64,000 nt of DNA from CAYVHU01 sp964451415 (GTDB lineage: Bacteria > Pseudomonadota > Alphaproteobacteria > Rhodospirillales > Magnetovibrionaceae). The DNA is taken from the NCBI GenBank assembly GCA_964451415.1, contig CAYVHU010000003.1, positions 124,001 through 188,000 on the forward strand. Reading direction: 5' to 3'. Position numbers and translations under genes: made by a program. The notes below the pieces were generated by a model. It was given only the letters and a program-made list of their open reading frames with translations. It did not search any database and was not told where the DNA came from. Of this stretch, positions 43,266 to 51,386 are shown one piece after another (position 1 is the first letter of the stretch; the number at the start of each line of letters is the position of its first letter).

Positions 43266-44009
43266 CTACCCGATTTTTCCCAAAACAGGAAAGACTTGCA
43301 AAAGCAGGTTGGATACATTGGCCAAGGTGCCGGTCAAAATAGCGGTGCCCGTCAACACCAGAAGAGTGCCGATGACAATTTTAACCTTGTTCATATGCGT
43401 GCGGAAACGTATGAGGAACGCCATAAACGGTTTGACGGCAAAAGCGGCAGCCAGAAATGGCACGCCGAGGCCTGCAGCGTAGGTGGCCAGCAAGGATACG
43501 CCGTATGAAATATCCCCGTGGGACGCTGCGATCATCAAAATGGTGGCGAGTATCGGGCCGACGCACGGCGTCCAGCCTAAAGCAAAGGCGAGGCCAATAC
43601 CGTAGGCCCCAATCAGGCTCGTCGGTCTTTCTTTGATGTGAAAGCGTTTTTCAAGATTTAAGATGTTGATTTTGAAAACGCCCATATAGTGAAGGCCTAA
43701 AAGAATAATGACGACGCCTGCAATTTGGCTCAGGATGACGATGTTTCCGGCGATCAGGTCGCCGACGGCCGTGGCCGATGCCCCCAAAGCAATGAACACG
43801 CTTGAAAACCCGAGAACGAAGGCAATGGCGGAGATGAAAACCTTGCGTTGCAAGTGTTTGTCAATGCCCTCTTCCAGGGTCAGTTTGTCCATGGACGTAC
43901 ATCCCAGGAAACACAGATACGCCGGAATCAGCGGCAGAACGCACGGGGATATGAAGCTCAATACCCCCGCGCCAAATGCGCCTATATATGAAATGCTTAG
44001 CGGATCCAT
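43266..44009 (-). CDS. ccdA: CcdA/SoxV-type thiol-disulfide membrane transporter
   Basis: Six-helix membrane protein carrying electrons from cytoplasmic thioredoxin to periplasmic thiols, 247 residues. The two redox cysteines are in FISPCVLPL (Cys23) and GWTPCVGPIL. Its place directly after soxB (27-base gap) indicates a SoxV role: keeping the SoxY swinging-arm cysteine and the SoxS-like thioredoxin (51798) reduced. It could also serve cytochrome c maturation, needed for SoxXA hemes. Confidence 0.9.
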   Translation of the reverse strand: MDPLSISYIGAFGAGVLSFISPCVLPLIPAYLCFLGCTSMDKLTLEEGIDKHLQRKVFISAIAFVLGFSSVFIALGASATAVGDLIAGNIVILSQIAGVVIILLGLHYMGVFKINILNLEKRFHIKERPTSLIGAYGIGLAFALGWTPCVGPILATILMIAASHGDISYGVSLLATYAAGLGVPFLAAAFAVKPFMAFLIRFRTHMNKVKIVIGTLLVLTGTAILTGTLANVSNLLLQVFPVLGKIG

Positions 44010-44036
44010 GGATGGTTTCCTTTGAGCGATGTCGCG

Positions 44037-45722
44037 TTACGACACCACTTTGATGGTGTTGCGGGGTTTGATGTCGATCACTTTCTTCTTGCGAATATAG
44101 TCCGCAACCAGATCGTAGATGGGGGGGCCCGGGGTGCCTTGTCTGACCGAAGCCCACCCGCCGACCGTGTATGATTTGGAAGCCGCAATGGGCTCGCCGG
44201 TGGACAGCAGCGTCAAATCGCTAATGCGTTTGCCGATGCTCTGATTGATGTCGATGCTGTATCCCATGCCACCGACGCGCACCATGTCGCCGCCTTGTTG
44301 ATAATAGGGATCGACGTTGAACAGGTTGTCGGCGACGTCTTCCAAAGTCGCCTTCAGCGAAGCGCCGGTCATTTCGATACGGTAAACGTTGGGATAGGTG
44401 ATTGACGTTTGGCTGTAGAGATCTTCCTGGGTGATATCCTGACCCGGAAGAAGACTCGCTCCCCAGCGGAAACCCGGTGACAGGGCGATTTGCGTGTCGC
44501 GTTCTTCCATGATCGCATCGCAGATCATATCGTCGAAGGAACCGTTGAAATTGCCGCGCCGGTACAAGAGGCTCTCGGAGCGTCCCAGAACCTCAGACAT
44601 GGTGGCCAGATGCGGCTTGCGGACTTCGTCGATGACGGCCTGGATCTCAGGATCTGCTGCGATGGCATCGGAAAAAATGGGGATCAGCTTGTAGCTGTAG
44701 TCCTTTATTTTTCCACCTTCAACGTCCAGATCGAGACGGCCTAGGAACTTCCCGTGCGAGCCGGCTGCAACCAAAAGCGTATCTTTCACTTTGATCAGAC
44801 CCGGAATGGCGTCATGGGTGTGACCGGTCAATATGACGTCAATGCCTTCGATACGCGACGCCATCTTGCGGTCAACGTCAAAGCCGTTGTGCGATGCCAG
44901 GACAACCAGTTGCGCACCCTTGGCGCGCGCGGCATCCACGTGTTTCTGCATCAACCCTTCGCGAATGCCAAAGGACCAGTCCGGCATCATGTAACGCGGG
45001 TTGGCGACGGGCGTATAGGGAAATGCCTGACCGATAACGGCAATTTTGACACCGCCCTTTTCGAAGTATGCGGTCGAATCGAAAACCTTTTCCTGCCATT
45101 CGTTGTCGACGATATTGCCCGCCAGGAACGGGAAATTCAGTGTGTCCACCAGCTCCTTGACGCGGTCCTGACCATAGGTGAATTCCCAGTGCGAAGTCAT
45201 GACCTCTACACCCAGCGCATTCATGACCTTGACCATATCGGCGCCGCGTTCGAGCAACGATGTATACGAACCCTGCCATGTGTCGCCACAATCGATCAAC
45301 AAGGTGTTGTTCGGACGTTCCGCGCGGATCGCCTTGATCAGTGTCGCCATGTGCGCAAAGCCGCCAATGCGGCCGTACTGCTTGGCGAGGGTGGCAAAAT
45401 CGACGCTGGTAAAGGCGTAGGCGTCGCGCGTGCCGGACCTTAGGCCGAAGTGCTTGAGAAACGTTTCTCCCGTCAGGTGCGGCGGCACGCCGTTGGCGGC
45501 TCCGACACCCAGGTTCATGGACGGTTCACGAAAATAGAGGGGGACCAACTGGGCATGGCAATCGGTGAAGTTCAACAAGGTCACTTGGCCCTTGGTGTCG
45601 AATTGCAGAAGATCATCCTGGGTGATGGCCTGTCCATTGGCTTTGTTGGTGATCGAGCAGCCGGAACCCAAAAGTGCGGCGGTGGCCGCAGTCACTTGCA
45701 TAAAATCACGACGGGTGAGCAT
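44037..45722 (-). CDS. soxB: Thiosulfohydrolase SoxB
   Basis: Dimanganese hydrolase that removes sulfate from SoxY-bound sulfonate, 561 residues. Twin-arginine signal TRRDFMQVTAATAALLGSG indicates Tat export. Metallophosphatase motifs: LNFTDCHAQL, DCGDTWQGS, ILTGHTHDAIPG; GANGVPP-like loop GAANGVPPHLTGE; 5'-nucleotidase C-terminal domain with SPGFRWGASLLPG. A cysteine in GSGCS near the signal end superficially resembles a lipobox but does not follow the rule well. It begins a unit with ccdA, separated from soxA by a terminator. Confidence 0.97.
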   Translation of the reverse strand: MLTRRDFMQVTAATAALLGSGCSITNKANGQAITQDDLLQFDTKGQVTLLNFTDCHAQLVPLYFREPSMNLGVGAANGVPPHLTGETFLKHFGLRSGTRDAYAFTSVDFATLAKQYGRIGGFAHMATLIKAIRAERPNNTLLIDCGDTWQGSYTSLLERGADMVKVMNALGVEVMTSHWEFTYGQDRVKELVDTLNFPFLAGNIVDNEWQEKVFDSTAYFEKGGVKIAVIGQAFPYTPVANPRYMMPDWSFGIREGLMQKHVDAARAKGAQLVVLASHNGFDVDRKMASRIEGIDVILTGHTHDAIPGLIKVKDTLLVAAGSHGKFLGRLDLDVEGGKIKDYSYKLIPIFSDAIAADPEIQAVIDEVRKPHLATMSEVLGRSESLLYRRGNFNGSFDDMICDAIMEERDTQIALSPGFRWGASLLPGQDITQEDLYSQTSITYPNVYRIEMTGASLKATLEDVADNLFNVDPYYQQGGDMVRVGGMGYSIDINQSIGKRISDLTLLSTGEPIAASKSYTVGGWASVRQGTPGPPIYDLVADYIRKKKVIDIKPRNTIKVVS

Positions 45723-45791
45723 TCTTTTTATATCTCCGTCAAATATCTAGAGTTATTTCAGGATAAATACGTACACGTATTCAATGTTAAA

Positions 45792-45804
45792 TGGTTACTA
45801 ACCA
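45792..45804. promoter_or_regulatory. Inverted repeat upstream of soxB
   Basis: TGGTTA-C-TAACCA, a perfect 6+6 inverted repeat, about 75 bases upstream of the soxB start in an AT-rich stretch. Suitable for a dimeric repressor (ArsR-type SoxR-like is one possibility); no such regulator gene is in the window. Confidence 0.4.
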
Positions 45805-45907
45805 ATAAATGGGGGCATATCTAAAACAAAAACCATATGGACTTTCTGGGTTTGTCTGACTTGGTATTGGCAAAGGTCGCTAGATGTAAAATCAGAATTG
45901 CACGCGG

Positions 45908-45938
45908 AAAAAGGGCGGCATCCCCAAATGCCGCCCCC
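45908..45938 (-). terminator. Terminator directly after soxA
   Basis: On the minus strand GGGCGGCAT, loop TTGGGG, ATGCCGCCC, then TTTTT. It begins about 24 bases after the soxA stop and separates soxXYZA from soxB-ccdA. Confidence 0.9.
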
Positions 45939-45959
45939 TTGTCCGATGGTAAAAGATAT

Positions 45960-46823
45960 CTATTTACGCACGGACGGTGTCTCAACCTTAAGGCCACGGC
46001 CACGCCACGCGAGATACGTTTCCAGGTTCAGGTATTCATCAGAACCGTACCCGTAGGGTTGCGCCCGGACATTTTTGTTACAGCCGCGGAAGCGACGGTG
46101 CAAAGAGCCCGGTTTTTGCCATTTCAGACGATAGGTCGGAAAGCCATTGGACTGTCCCTGCGAGAGCAGGTCCGCACGGATGTATTTTCCGGCGTTATCC
46201 TCATGACAACTTTTGCACGACATATCAAGCTGACCGCGACGCTGGTAATAGAACTTCTCACCGGCAAGCCACGCCGCATGCAGTTTGTTGTTGGGATTAT
46301 CCGCCGTGGTGGTGCGGGCCATACCGCGCGATTGCATGGCCACCAACATGGTCATGCCCAGCATGTCGTCGGATTCATATTTGAAAGCTTTGGCTTTCTG
46401 GTATTTCGTCCGGCAGCGGTTGACGCGCAGTTCAATGTTGATGGGTTTTTTCGTTTGTGCGTCATACACAGGATATTTTGCGCCGACGCCGATCATCGGA
46501 ATGCCCAAGCTTCCGCCCTTTGAATCGTTCGGAGCACCGTGACAATCCGCACACGACTTGTTGGCCTTGCCGACACGCTTATTATACAACTCCGCAGCGG
46601 CATCCACGTATGTCATTGCGGGATTTTCAAAATCGTCGTCCTGCATGGCTTGTGTGGACTTGAGCGAAGTCTTGTAACCCGACCAGACATCACCCGGTGC
46701 ATCCCCGTAAGGACTCGGCACAGAAACCGCATCTGCGGTCGATGTCGTTTTTGTGGTGCATGCGGCAAGTAAAATACCGCCCCCCAGAACCACCACAACA
46801 GACGTTAAAGTCTTGAACGTCAT
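45960..46823 (-). CDS. soxA: Diheme cytochrome SoxA with a lipoprotein-type signal
   Basis: Catalytic subunit of SoxXA, which couples thiosulfate to the SoxY cysteine; 287 residues. The ATG at 46823 has GGGAGGG upstream. Two heme c sites, CADCH (91-95) and CKSCH (203-207), and the active-site cysteine ligand Cys248 in RGCNKNVRAQPYGYGSDEY are present, so this is the diheme form. The N-terminus (residues 1-22) reads as a hydrophobic helix ending LLAAC, a good signal peptidase II lipobox, with Thr after it, suggesting an outer-membrane-anchored lipoprotein; most SoxA proteins are described as soluble. Last gene of soxXYZA. Confidence 0.95.
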   Translation of the reverse strand: MTFKTLTSVVVVLGGGILLAACTTKTTSTADAVSVPSPYGDAPGDVWSGYKTSLKSTQAMQDDDFENPAMTYVDAAAELYNKRVGKANKSCADCHGAPNDSKGGSLGIPMIGVGAKYPVYDAQTKKPINIELRVNRCRTKYQKAKAFKYESDDMLGMTMLVAMQSRGMARTTTADNPNNKLHAAWLAGEKFYYQRRGQLDMSCKSCHEDNAGKYIRADLLSQGQSNGFPTYRLKWQKPGSLHRRFRGCNKNVRAQPYGYGSDEYLNLETYLAWRGRGLKVETPSVRK

Positions 46824-46851
46824 AATGTTAACCCTCCCTTCTTTATGACTT

Positions 46852-47175
46852 TTAGGACACGACCATATTTTTTGAAATCCCTTGGACCTTGCCGTTGTCG
46901 TCCGTCCACGAAAAATCATATTTGCCGCTTTTTTCCGCTTTTATGTAGAAGGCAATGTAAGGGTTTGCCGAGACCGATGGATGCAGGTCCGCACTAAAAA
47001 GTTCTGTGCCATCCAGCGAACAGACAAACTTTTTGATGATGAGGCGCGGGATGGTTTTGCCGCTTTTGCTTTTGCGCAGGCCTGTTTCCATCTTGTGGGC
47101 AATCAGGGTCTTCACCAGAACGACGTCACCGGTTTTTGCGCTCTTCGGCAACTTCACGCGAGGTTTTTTAGCCAT
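46852..47175 (-). CDS. soxZ: Sulfur carrier complex subunit SoxZ
   Basis: Immunoglobulin-fold partner of SoxY, 107 residues, no signal peptide (exported with SoxY). KPRVKLPKSAKTGDVVLVKTLIAHKMETGLR and the terminal FSWTDDNGKVQGISKNMVVS are characteristic. The start MAKKPRV is chosen from the family length. Neighbours: soxY 46 bases upstream, soxA 28 bases downstream. Confidence 0.95.
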   Translation of the reverse strand: MAKKPRVKLPKSAKTGDVVLVKTLIAHKMETGLRKSKSGKTIPRLIIKKFVCSLDGTELFSADLHPSVSANPYIAFYIKAEKSGKYDFSWTDDNGKVQGISKNMVVS

Positions 47176-47221
47176 TTTTATAGGGCTCCTAAAAAATTTG
47201 AGTAACCAAGGCAGGGGGGCG

Positions 47222-47698
47222 TTAGCCGCCGCAACCGCCAATGGTGACTTTGACTTGCTGCTTGCTCGAAACCACGGTTCCGTTGCTCATGACGGCGACA
47301 ATGCGAACGTTTTGGGTCTTGGCCAAGCGTATGCGCGTTGACGCGTATGCCTTGCCGTTGGCCGGAGTCAAGTTGAAGGAAATAGCGATCGGGAACGGAT
47401 TGTTTTCCGCCAACACGTAGATTTGCTTGACGTAGTTGTCGGGGGTCATCGGGCTGTTAACGTTGACCGTGACGGGGACGGTTGCGCCGTTTTCCGCAAT
47501 TTCCGGCAGGTCAATCTTGAGGACACCTGCGCCGTCGCCGACGGCTGCGCCTTTCGCCAATTTGGCCACGGCCGCGTCCACTTCCGCAGGGGTGGCGTGG
47601 GCCGCAGACGCGAACCCAAGGGCCAACATACCGGCGCCGGCGGCCTTAAGGGCCTGACGGCGGTCCATGCGGACGGTCTGATGCGAATTATTACTCAT
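47222..47698 (-). CDS. soxY: Sulfur carrier SoxY
   Basis: Covalent carrier of the sulfur intermediates, 158 residues. Twin-arginine signal MDRRQALKAAGAGMLALGFA. The C-terminus is VTIGGCGG, the flexible GGCGG swinging arm with Cys156 as the sulfur attachment site. AGAGGA upstream supports the start at 47698; an internal ATG at 47668 would also keep the signal. Works with SoxZ, encoded next. Confidence 0.97.
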   Translation of the reverse strand: MSNNSHQTVRMDRRQALKAAGAGMLALGFASAAHATPAEVDAAVAKLAKGAAVGDGAGVLKIDLPEIAENGATVPVTVNVNSPMTPDNYVKQIYVLAENNPFPIAISFNLTPANGKAYASTRIRLAKTQNVRIVAVMSNGTVVSSKQQVKVTIGGCGG

Positions 47699-47758
47699 TT
47701 TTTCCTCTTTTCGATTGATTGCGTCAGTTTGCCAGGGGCATGAATTCCAAGGAGGGCC

Positions 47759-48214
47759 TTATTTCAGCGTCCTCAGGTAAGCCACTGTGTCTTCGATTTC
47801 CTGCGCGCTCATGATGGTTTTGCCCTTGAATTTCTTCAGCACGTCATGCAATCCGGCCATTCTGTAAAAGCTTGGCATCATGGTGGTCGGATGGATCTTC
47901 TTTGCATCAACAAGGCGCATGCGGAACTGAGCTGCCGTGAGATGCTGGGCGATCCCGTGCAGAGACGGCCCTATTTTGCCTTGAAACGGCTGCTGCACAG
48001 GCAACTCGTGACAGGCGAGGCAATTTCCCTTTTTGCGGTTGATTGCCAGTTTTTGCCCCTTGACAGGGTCACCCGGTTTGCCGGTCAAAGACACCGGAAT
48101 CGTGCCGTTGACGATTTTGTATTTGACCAGATGATCAGCGGCATGCGCGCTCACCGTCAAAAAGCCGACCACCACAAAACTGAGCGCAGCGGACATAAGT
48201 GTCGTGTGTTTCAT
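47759..48214 (-). CDS. soxX: Monoheme cytochrome SoxX
   Basis: Electron-accepting subunit of SoxXA, 151 residues from MKHTTLMSAAL. Signal peptide to about residue 25 (SAHA). One heme c site CLACH (65-69) with GPSLHGIA downstream and the axial Met in TTMMPSFYR (Met113 probable). First gene of the soxXYZA unit, transcribed from the 48215-48595 region. Confidence 0.94.
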   Translation of the reverse strand: MKHTTLMSAALSFVVVGFLTVSAHAADHLVKYKIVNGTIPVSLTGKPGDPVKGQKLAINRKKGNCLACHELPVQQPFQGKIGPSLHGIAQHLTAAQFRMRLVDAKKIHPTTMMPSFYRMAGLHDVLKKFKGKTIMSAQEIEDTVAYLRTLK

Positions 48215-48596
48215 TATCCCTCCCTTTAGCGAGCCACAGAAGTGGCATTTCCCCAAATCCGTCCCTTGCCGACCAGGGGAAAAGCAAAGCGCGAAGCTAA
48301 GCTACGGATAGAACAGGTCCATACAGTTTACACAAAGGACCCGACAAAGTTTTTTCTGCGTTCCCCTGTTCCCGTGCGGCGGCTTGTTGCGGCTTATCGC
48401 GGCTTATCAAGTTGCGGCTTACGCGGCTTATCAATATGCGCTCTGACACGCCTATCGCCACTGAGAACAGAACCCGCCGTGTTCGGGGGTTACCACCCCT
48501 TTCACGTGCGCCATGTGTATTAGCACTGTGTCACATTAGATATTATTTGGTGTGCGGGTCAAGGGCCTATCGTGAAAAAAACATCCCCAGAACATG
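48215..48596 (-). promoter_or_regulatory. soxX upstream region
   Basis: No gene supported. It carries the phased GCGGCTT repeats (48379-48429), and an AT-rich segment near 48530-48550 with ATTAGATATTATTT. The soxX ribosome site is AAGGGAGGG just upstream of its start. I see no unambiguous -35/-10 pair. Confidence 0.5.
48379..48429. repeat. Five phased GCGGCTT repeats upstream of soxX
   Basis: GCGGCTT starts at 48379, 48389, 48399, 48414 and 48423, that is spacings of 10, 10, 15 and 9 bases; three are extended as GCGGCTTATC. On the sox strand they read AAGCCGC. Near-helical spacing suggests binding of one protein to the same DNA face. Confidence 0.75.
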
Positions 48597-48597
48597 G

Positions 48598-48626
48598 AAA
48601 AAGGCGGGAGACCCTCCCACCTTTTT
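48598..48626. terminator. Terminator after the YeeE/YedE permease gene
   Basis: On the minus strand GGTGGGAG, loop GGT, CTCCCGCC, then five T; T-run on both sides. It closes the permease unit 68 bases past its stop and insulates soxX. Confidence 0.85.
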
Positions 48627-48688
48627 ACCGGCGTGTTTAATAAAAAAGACTTGACCTATCGCTCACGCCTTGGCCGGCGCGAGAATGG

Positions 48689-49807
48689 TCAACTTCGCAC
48701 GAAGATGTTTTTGAGGCCACCCAGCACGGACTCTTCTTCCAGGGCTTTGATGCCCCACATGCCGCCGAGAATGATGCTGATCAGCGCAATCAAGGACCCG
48801 AGGGCGAGGGTCGACATGCCGGTCAAACCCTGACCGATGGTGCACCCCAGCGCCAAGACACCGCCGACGCCCATCAAGATGGCCCCGATGATGTGACGAA
48901 CCATCTCATTGGTGCCATCGAAGGCCTCCAGACGGAACGAACGGGTGCTGATGGACACTAAAAATGCGCCCACGATGACGCCGCCCACGGAGGCGATGCC
49001 GAAGTCGATGGTCGAGCCGGTGAAGGTCATCATGTACTGGATGCTTTGCGCCGTCGGGGAGATGAACGTGAACGAAAATAACGGAGTCGGGGAAAAATCG
49101 TCGCTGCCGATGACGCCGGTGATATACCAACCCACCGGAATCATCGCCCCGATGATCAGCCCGGACAGCACGGCGTTGGGGTCGGTACGGAACTTGGCGC
49201 TTTTGAAGCAATACACCAGCATCACGCCAACGAAAACCACGGTGAATCCTAAACGCAGACTTTCGGTGCCGGTGCCGGTGATGTGTCCAAGAATCTCAAC
49301 CATGGACTGACTTTTCAAGCCGAACGTCGAGAGGTTCGTATTGAACGTCTCAAGTTGGATGCGGGCCAGACCGAACAGGCCGCGCAACGTCATATAGGCG
49401 CTGATGCCGATGATCAAAAACACGACGAAAGATTTCAAGTTGCCATTGCCGATGCGCACCAGCGTCTTGTTGGCGCACCCGCCGGCCATGGTCATGCCGT
49501 AACCGAACATCAGCCCGCCGACAATCGCGCCGGGCCAACCCAGATTCGCGGCCAGGTAGATCACGCCGCCTTGCGTGACGGGCAAATTCAGGTCGATAAT
49601 CCCCATCATATGCAGCGCCTGCGTGCCCAGAACGGCGATGGCCAGCGCCAGCATCCAGGCGCGGAAACGATTGGTGTTGCCCATGAGAACCATGTCGGAC
49701 ACGCCGCCCATGGTACAAAAATTGGTCTTTTGAACGACGGCCCCAAATATCAGTCCGGCGATAAACGCCGCGGTCGCGACTTGTGTAGTCACGGACGAAA
49801 AATCCAT
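48689..49807 (-). CDS. YeeE/YedE family sulfur-compound transporter (SoxT/TsuA-like)
   Basis: Polytopic membrane protein, 372 residues, about nine or ten hydrophobic helices. Conserved cysteines in QKTNFCTMGG (Cys31), MAGGCANKTLVRIG (Cys111) and ALGCTIGQGLTG are the thiosulfate-relay residues of TsuA and also of SoxT. Expected role: moving thiosulfate or sulfane sulfur across the inner membrane beside the Sox system. SoxT proteins have also been linked to regulation of sox genes. It stands alone between soxX and the divergent DsrE2 gene. Confidence 0.9.
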   Translation of the reverse strand: MDFSSVTTQVATAAFIAGLIFGAVVQKTNFCTMGGVSDMVLMGNTNRFRAWMLALAIAVLGTQALHMMGIIDLNLPVTQGGVIYLAANLGWPGAIVGGLMFGYGMTMAGGCANKTLVRIGNGNLKSFVVFLIIGISAYMTLRGLFGLARIQLETFNTNLSTFGLKSQSMVEILGHITGTGTESLRLGFTVVFVGVMLVYCFKSAKFRTDPNAVLSGLIIGAMIPVGWYITGVIGSDDFSPTPLFSFTFISPTAQSIQYMMTFTGSTIDFGIASVGGVIVGAFLVSISTRSFRLEAFDGTNEMVRHIIGAILMGVGGVLALGCTIGQGLTGMSTLALGSLIALISIILGGMWGIKALEEESVLGGLKNIFVRS

Positions 49808-50345
49808 CGAGAGTCTCCCACTGTAATTTCCTGTATGGTTTTTTATTGCTTAAGGCGCGGTAGAATGGTCGAGCGTTTGAAACGCCCCCGTAACGGCCCC
49901 ATACCATTTTGCTACCGGCCTTCCCCCTCCTCATAATGCATTTTAAAGCGTTTGTATATTCGCTTTGTTCCCTGTGGATGCCACGTATATTAGAATGTCT
50001 TGCAATGTTGTGCGCCAAGCCCTGTTTTTTTTGCACGATGTGTGCAGGAGCCTGTCCGGGACGTTTTCCCAGGTTTCCGATGCGTCGGCGTTTGCACAAA
50101 AAGCCCCGTGCAAGGGAATAAGAAACCGTGTTCGTAGGCAATGGGTACTACCCTATTGGCTGGGCAGGCGTATAAATTGCGTATATAAGGATTTTCTAAA
50201 ATCCATGCGCGTTCATTATTTTATACACGGTGCGATTTATATGTGCGGTGCGACGTCCGGCTGCCATCCGCGGCAAAGATGTCCCCGTGTTCAAGAAAAT
50301 TCCTCGTGCGGCGCGCGATGGGATGGCTAAAATTGGGAGATAAAA
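49808..50345. promoter_or_regulatory. 538-base divergent spacer between the permease and dsrE2 genes
   Basis: No gene supported; a 70-codon cysteine-rich plus-strand frame at 49909-50121 lacks a ribosome site and family features. A perfect inverted repeat GGATTTT-CT-AAAATCC lies at 50189-50204, about 150 bases before the DsrE2 start, in an AT-rich promoter-like segment. GGGAGA serves the DsrE2 ATG. Confidence 0.5.
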
Positions 50346-50846
50346 ATGTCGAGTGAAGGCAGTAACAACAAAAAAATGTCCATTATCGTCACCAAGGGCA
50401 CCTTGGACTGGGGATACCCCCCGTTCATCCTGGCCGCCACGGCGGCGAGTCTGGATGTGGACGTGACGTTGTTCTTTACTTTTTATGGGCTTCAACTCAT
50501 GAAAAAAGACGTGAGCAAGCTGCAAATTTCCACGTTGGGCAACCCCGCCATGGAAATGCCGATGATGGGCATGCATGTGAAAATGCCGAATATTGTGTCC
50601 ATGCTGCCGGGTGTTGATGCGATGGCGTCGAATATGATGCGCAACTTAACGAAGAAAAAAGGCGTTGCCTCCGTCGGCGAACTGCGTGAGATGTGCGTTG
50701 AAAGCGACGTGCGGATGATTGGCTGTCAGATGACCATGGATCTGTTTGAGTGGTCGCCTGACATGATGATCCCGGAAATGGAGTTGGGCGGCGCGGCGGC
50801 GTATATGTCCGAGGCGCTTGAATCCGATATCAATTTGTATATCTAA
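50346..50846 (+). CDS. DsrE2-like (DsrE/F/DrsH family) sulfur-transfer protein
   Basis: 166 residues. MSIIVTKGTLDWGYPPFILAATAASLDVDVTLFFTFYGLQLM is the DsrE-family first half; the second half has candidate sulfur-carrying cysteines Cys117 (REMCVES) and Cys127 (MIGCQMTMDLFEW). The DsrE2 group is usually encoded with TusA and rhodaneses in sulfur oxidisers and passes sulfane sulfur to cytoplasmic oxidation (sHdr or reverse Dsr). Here TusA lies 541 bases downstream with an RHH protein between. Methionine-rich middle region (AMEMPMMGMHVKM) is noteworthy. Confidence 0.88.
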   Translation: MSSEGSNNKKMSIIVTKGTLDWGYPPFILAATAASLDVDVTLFFTFYGLQLMKKDVSKLQISTLGNPAMEMPMMGMHVKMPNIVSMLPGVDAMASNMMRNLTKKKGVASVGELREMCVESDVRMIGCQMTMDLFEWSPDMMIPEMELGGAAAYMSEALESDINLYI

Positions 50847-50984
50847 GCCCTGGGTCCGGTGACAACAGCAAACCTGCCTCGCAAGCAATAGAGGTGCGGT
50901 TTCTGGTGTTTCGCTGAGTATGGCGGCGGATGCTATAGCTTTACAGCGTGCTGACGGGAGCCGTGACGGAGGGGACGTTCGGAC

Positions 50985-51314
50985 TTGATTGCCGATTTTA
51001 TAAACAACCCAGATCGTACCAATAACCCTGACGGGGGGACGCCCTTGAGCCAGCTGTTCGGGTTATGTGCCGCCGGGCGGCAGGATAAGGAATTTCTGCC
51101 CGAACGGCGTTCGTTGCGAATCCATGGGCACTCCACGACAATCCGCCTGGAGCGGGCGTTCTGGAATGTCCTGGAAGAGTTGGCCGCGCAGGAGGACATC
51201 ACGGTGGTCGGAGTCGTAACCAAGATTTATGACCATTGTCAGTTCGCAAACCAGAAGAATCTGGCTTCGTGCTTGCGGGTTGTCTGTCTCAAGTTTATCA
51301 ATATAGGCTTATAG
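50985..51314 (+). CDS. Ribbon-helix-helix domain protein
   Basis: 109 residues. RRSLRIHGHSTTIRLERAFWNVLEELAAQEDITVVGVVTKIYD matches the RHH_4 type DNA-binding fold: the strand with HSTTIRLE and the two helices. The TTG start at 50985 has GGAGGGG about 12 bases upstream; a shorter start cannot be excluded. Its location between DsrE2 and TusA genes makes it a candidate local regulator; no target is known. Two cysteines near the C-terminus (NLASCLRVVCLKF) could sense sulfur, which is speculation. Confidence 0.75.
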   Translation: MIADFINNPDRTNNPDGGTPLSQLFGLCAAGRQDKEFLPERRSLRIHGHSTTIRLERAFWNVLEELAAQEDITVVGVVTKIYDHCQFANQKNLASCLRVVCLKFINIGL

Positions 51315-51386
51315 ACAGGCGATTTCGTCCCTCCCCAGGGTTTTGAACTTTAAAACGACCACATCAAACACAAGAGAGAAAAAACA

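Noticed and set aside
43045..43482. 145-codon plus-strand frame entering ccdA from downstream
   Set aside because: Most of it is antisense to ccdA; the rest covers the short repeats.
45650..45665. Possible lipobox (GSGCS) in the SoxB signal
   Set aside because: The residue three before the cysteine is Gly/Leu-poor for signal peptidase II and the twin-arginine signal continues normally; not strong enough to claim lipidation.
48242..48523. 93-codon plus-strand frame across the soxX upstream repeats
   Set aside because: Composition reflects the GCGGCTT array; no ribosome site.
49909..50121. Cysteine-rich 70-codon plus-strand frame (CFFCTMCAGACPG) in the permease-dsrE2 spacer
   Set aside because: Looks like a metal-binding motif, but there is no ribosome site, the surrounding residues are not protein-like, and it lies in a promoter region.
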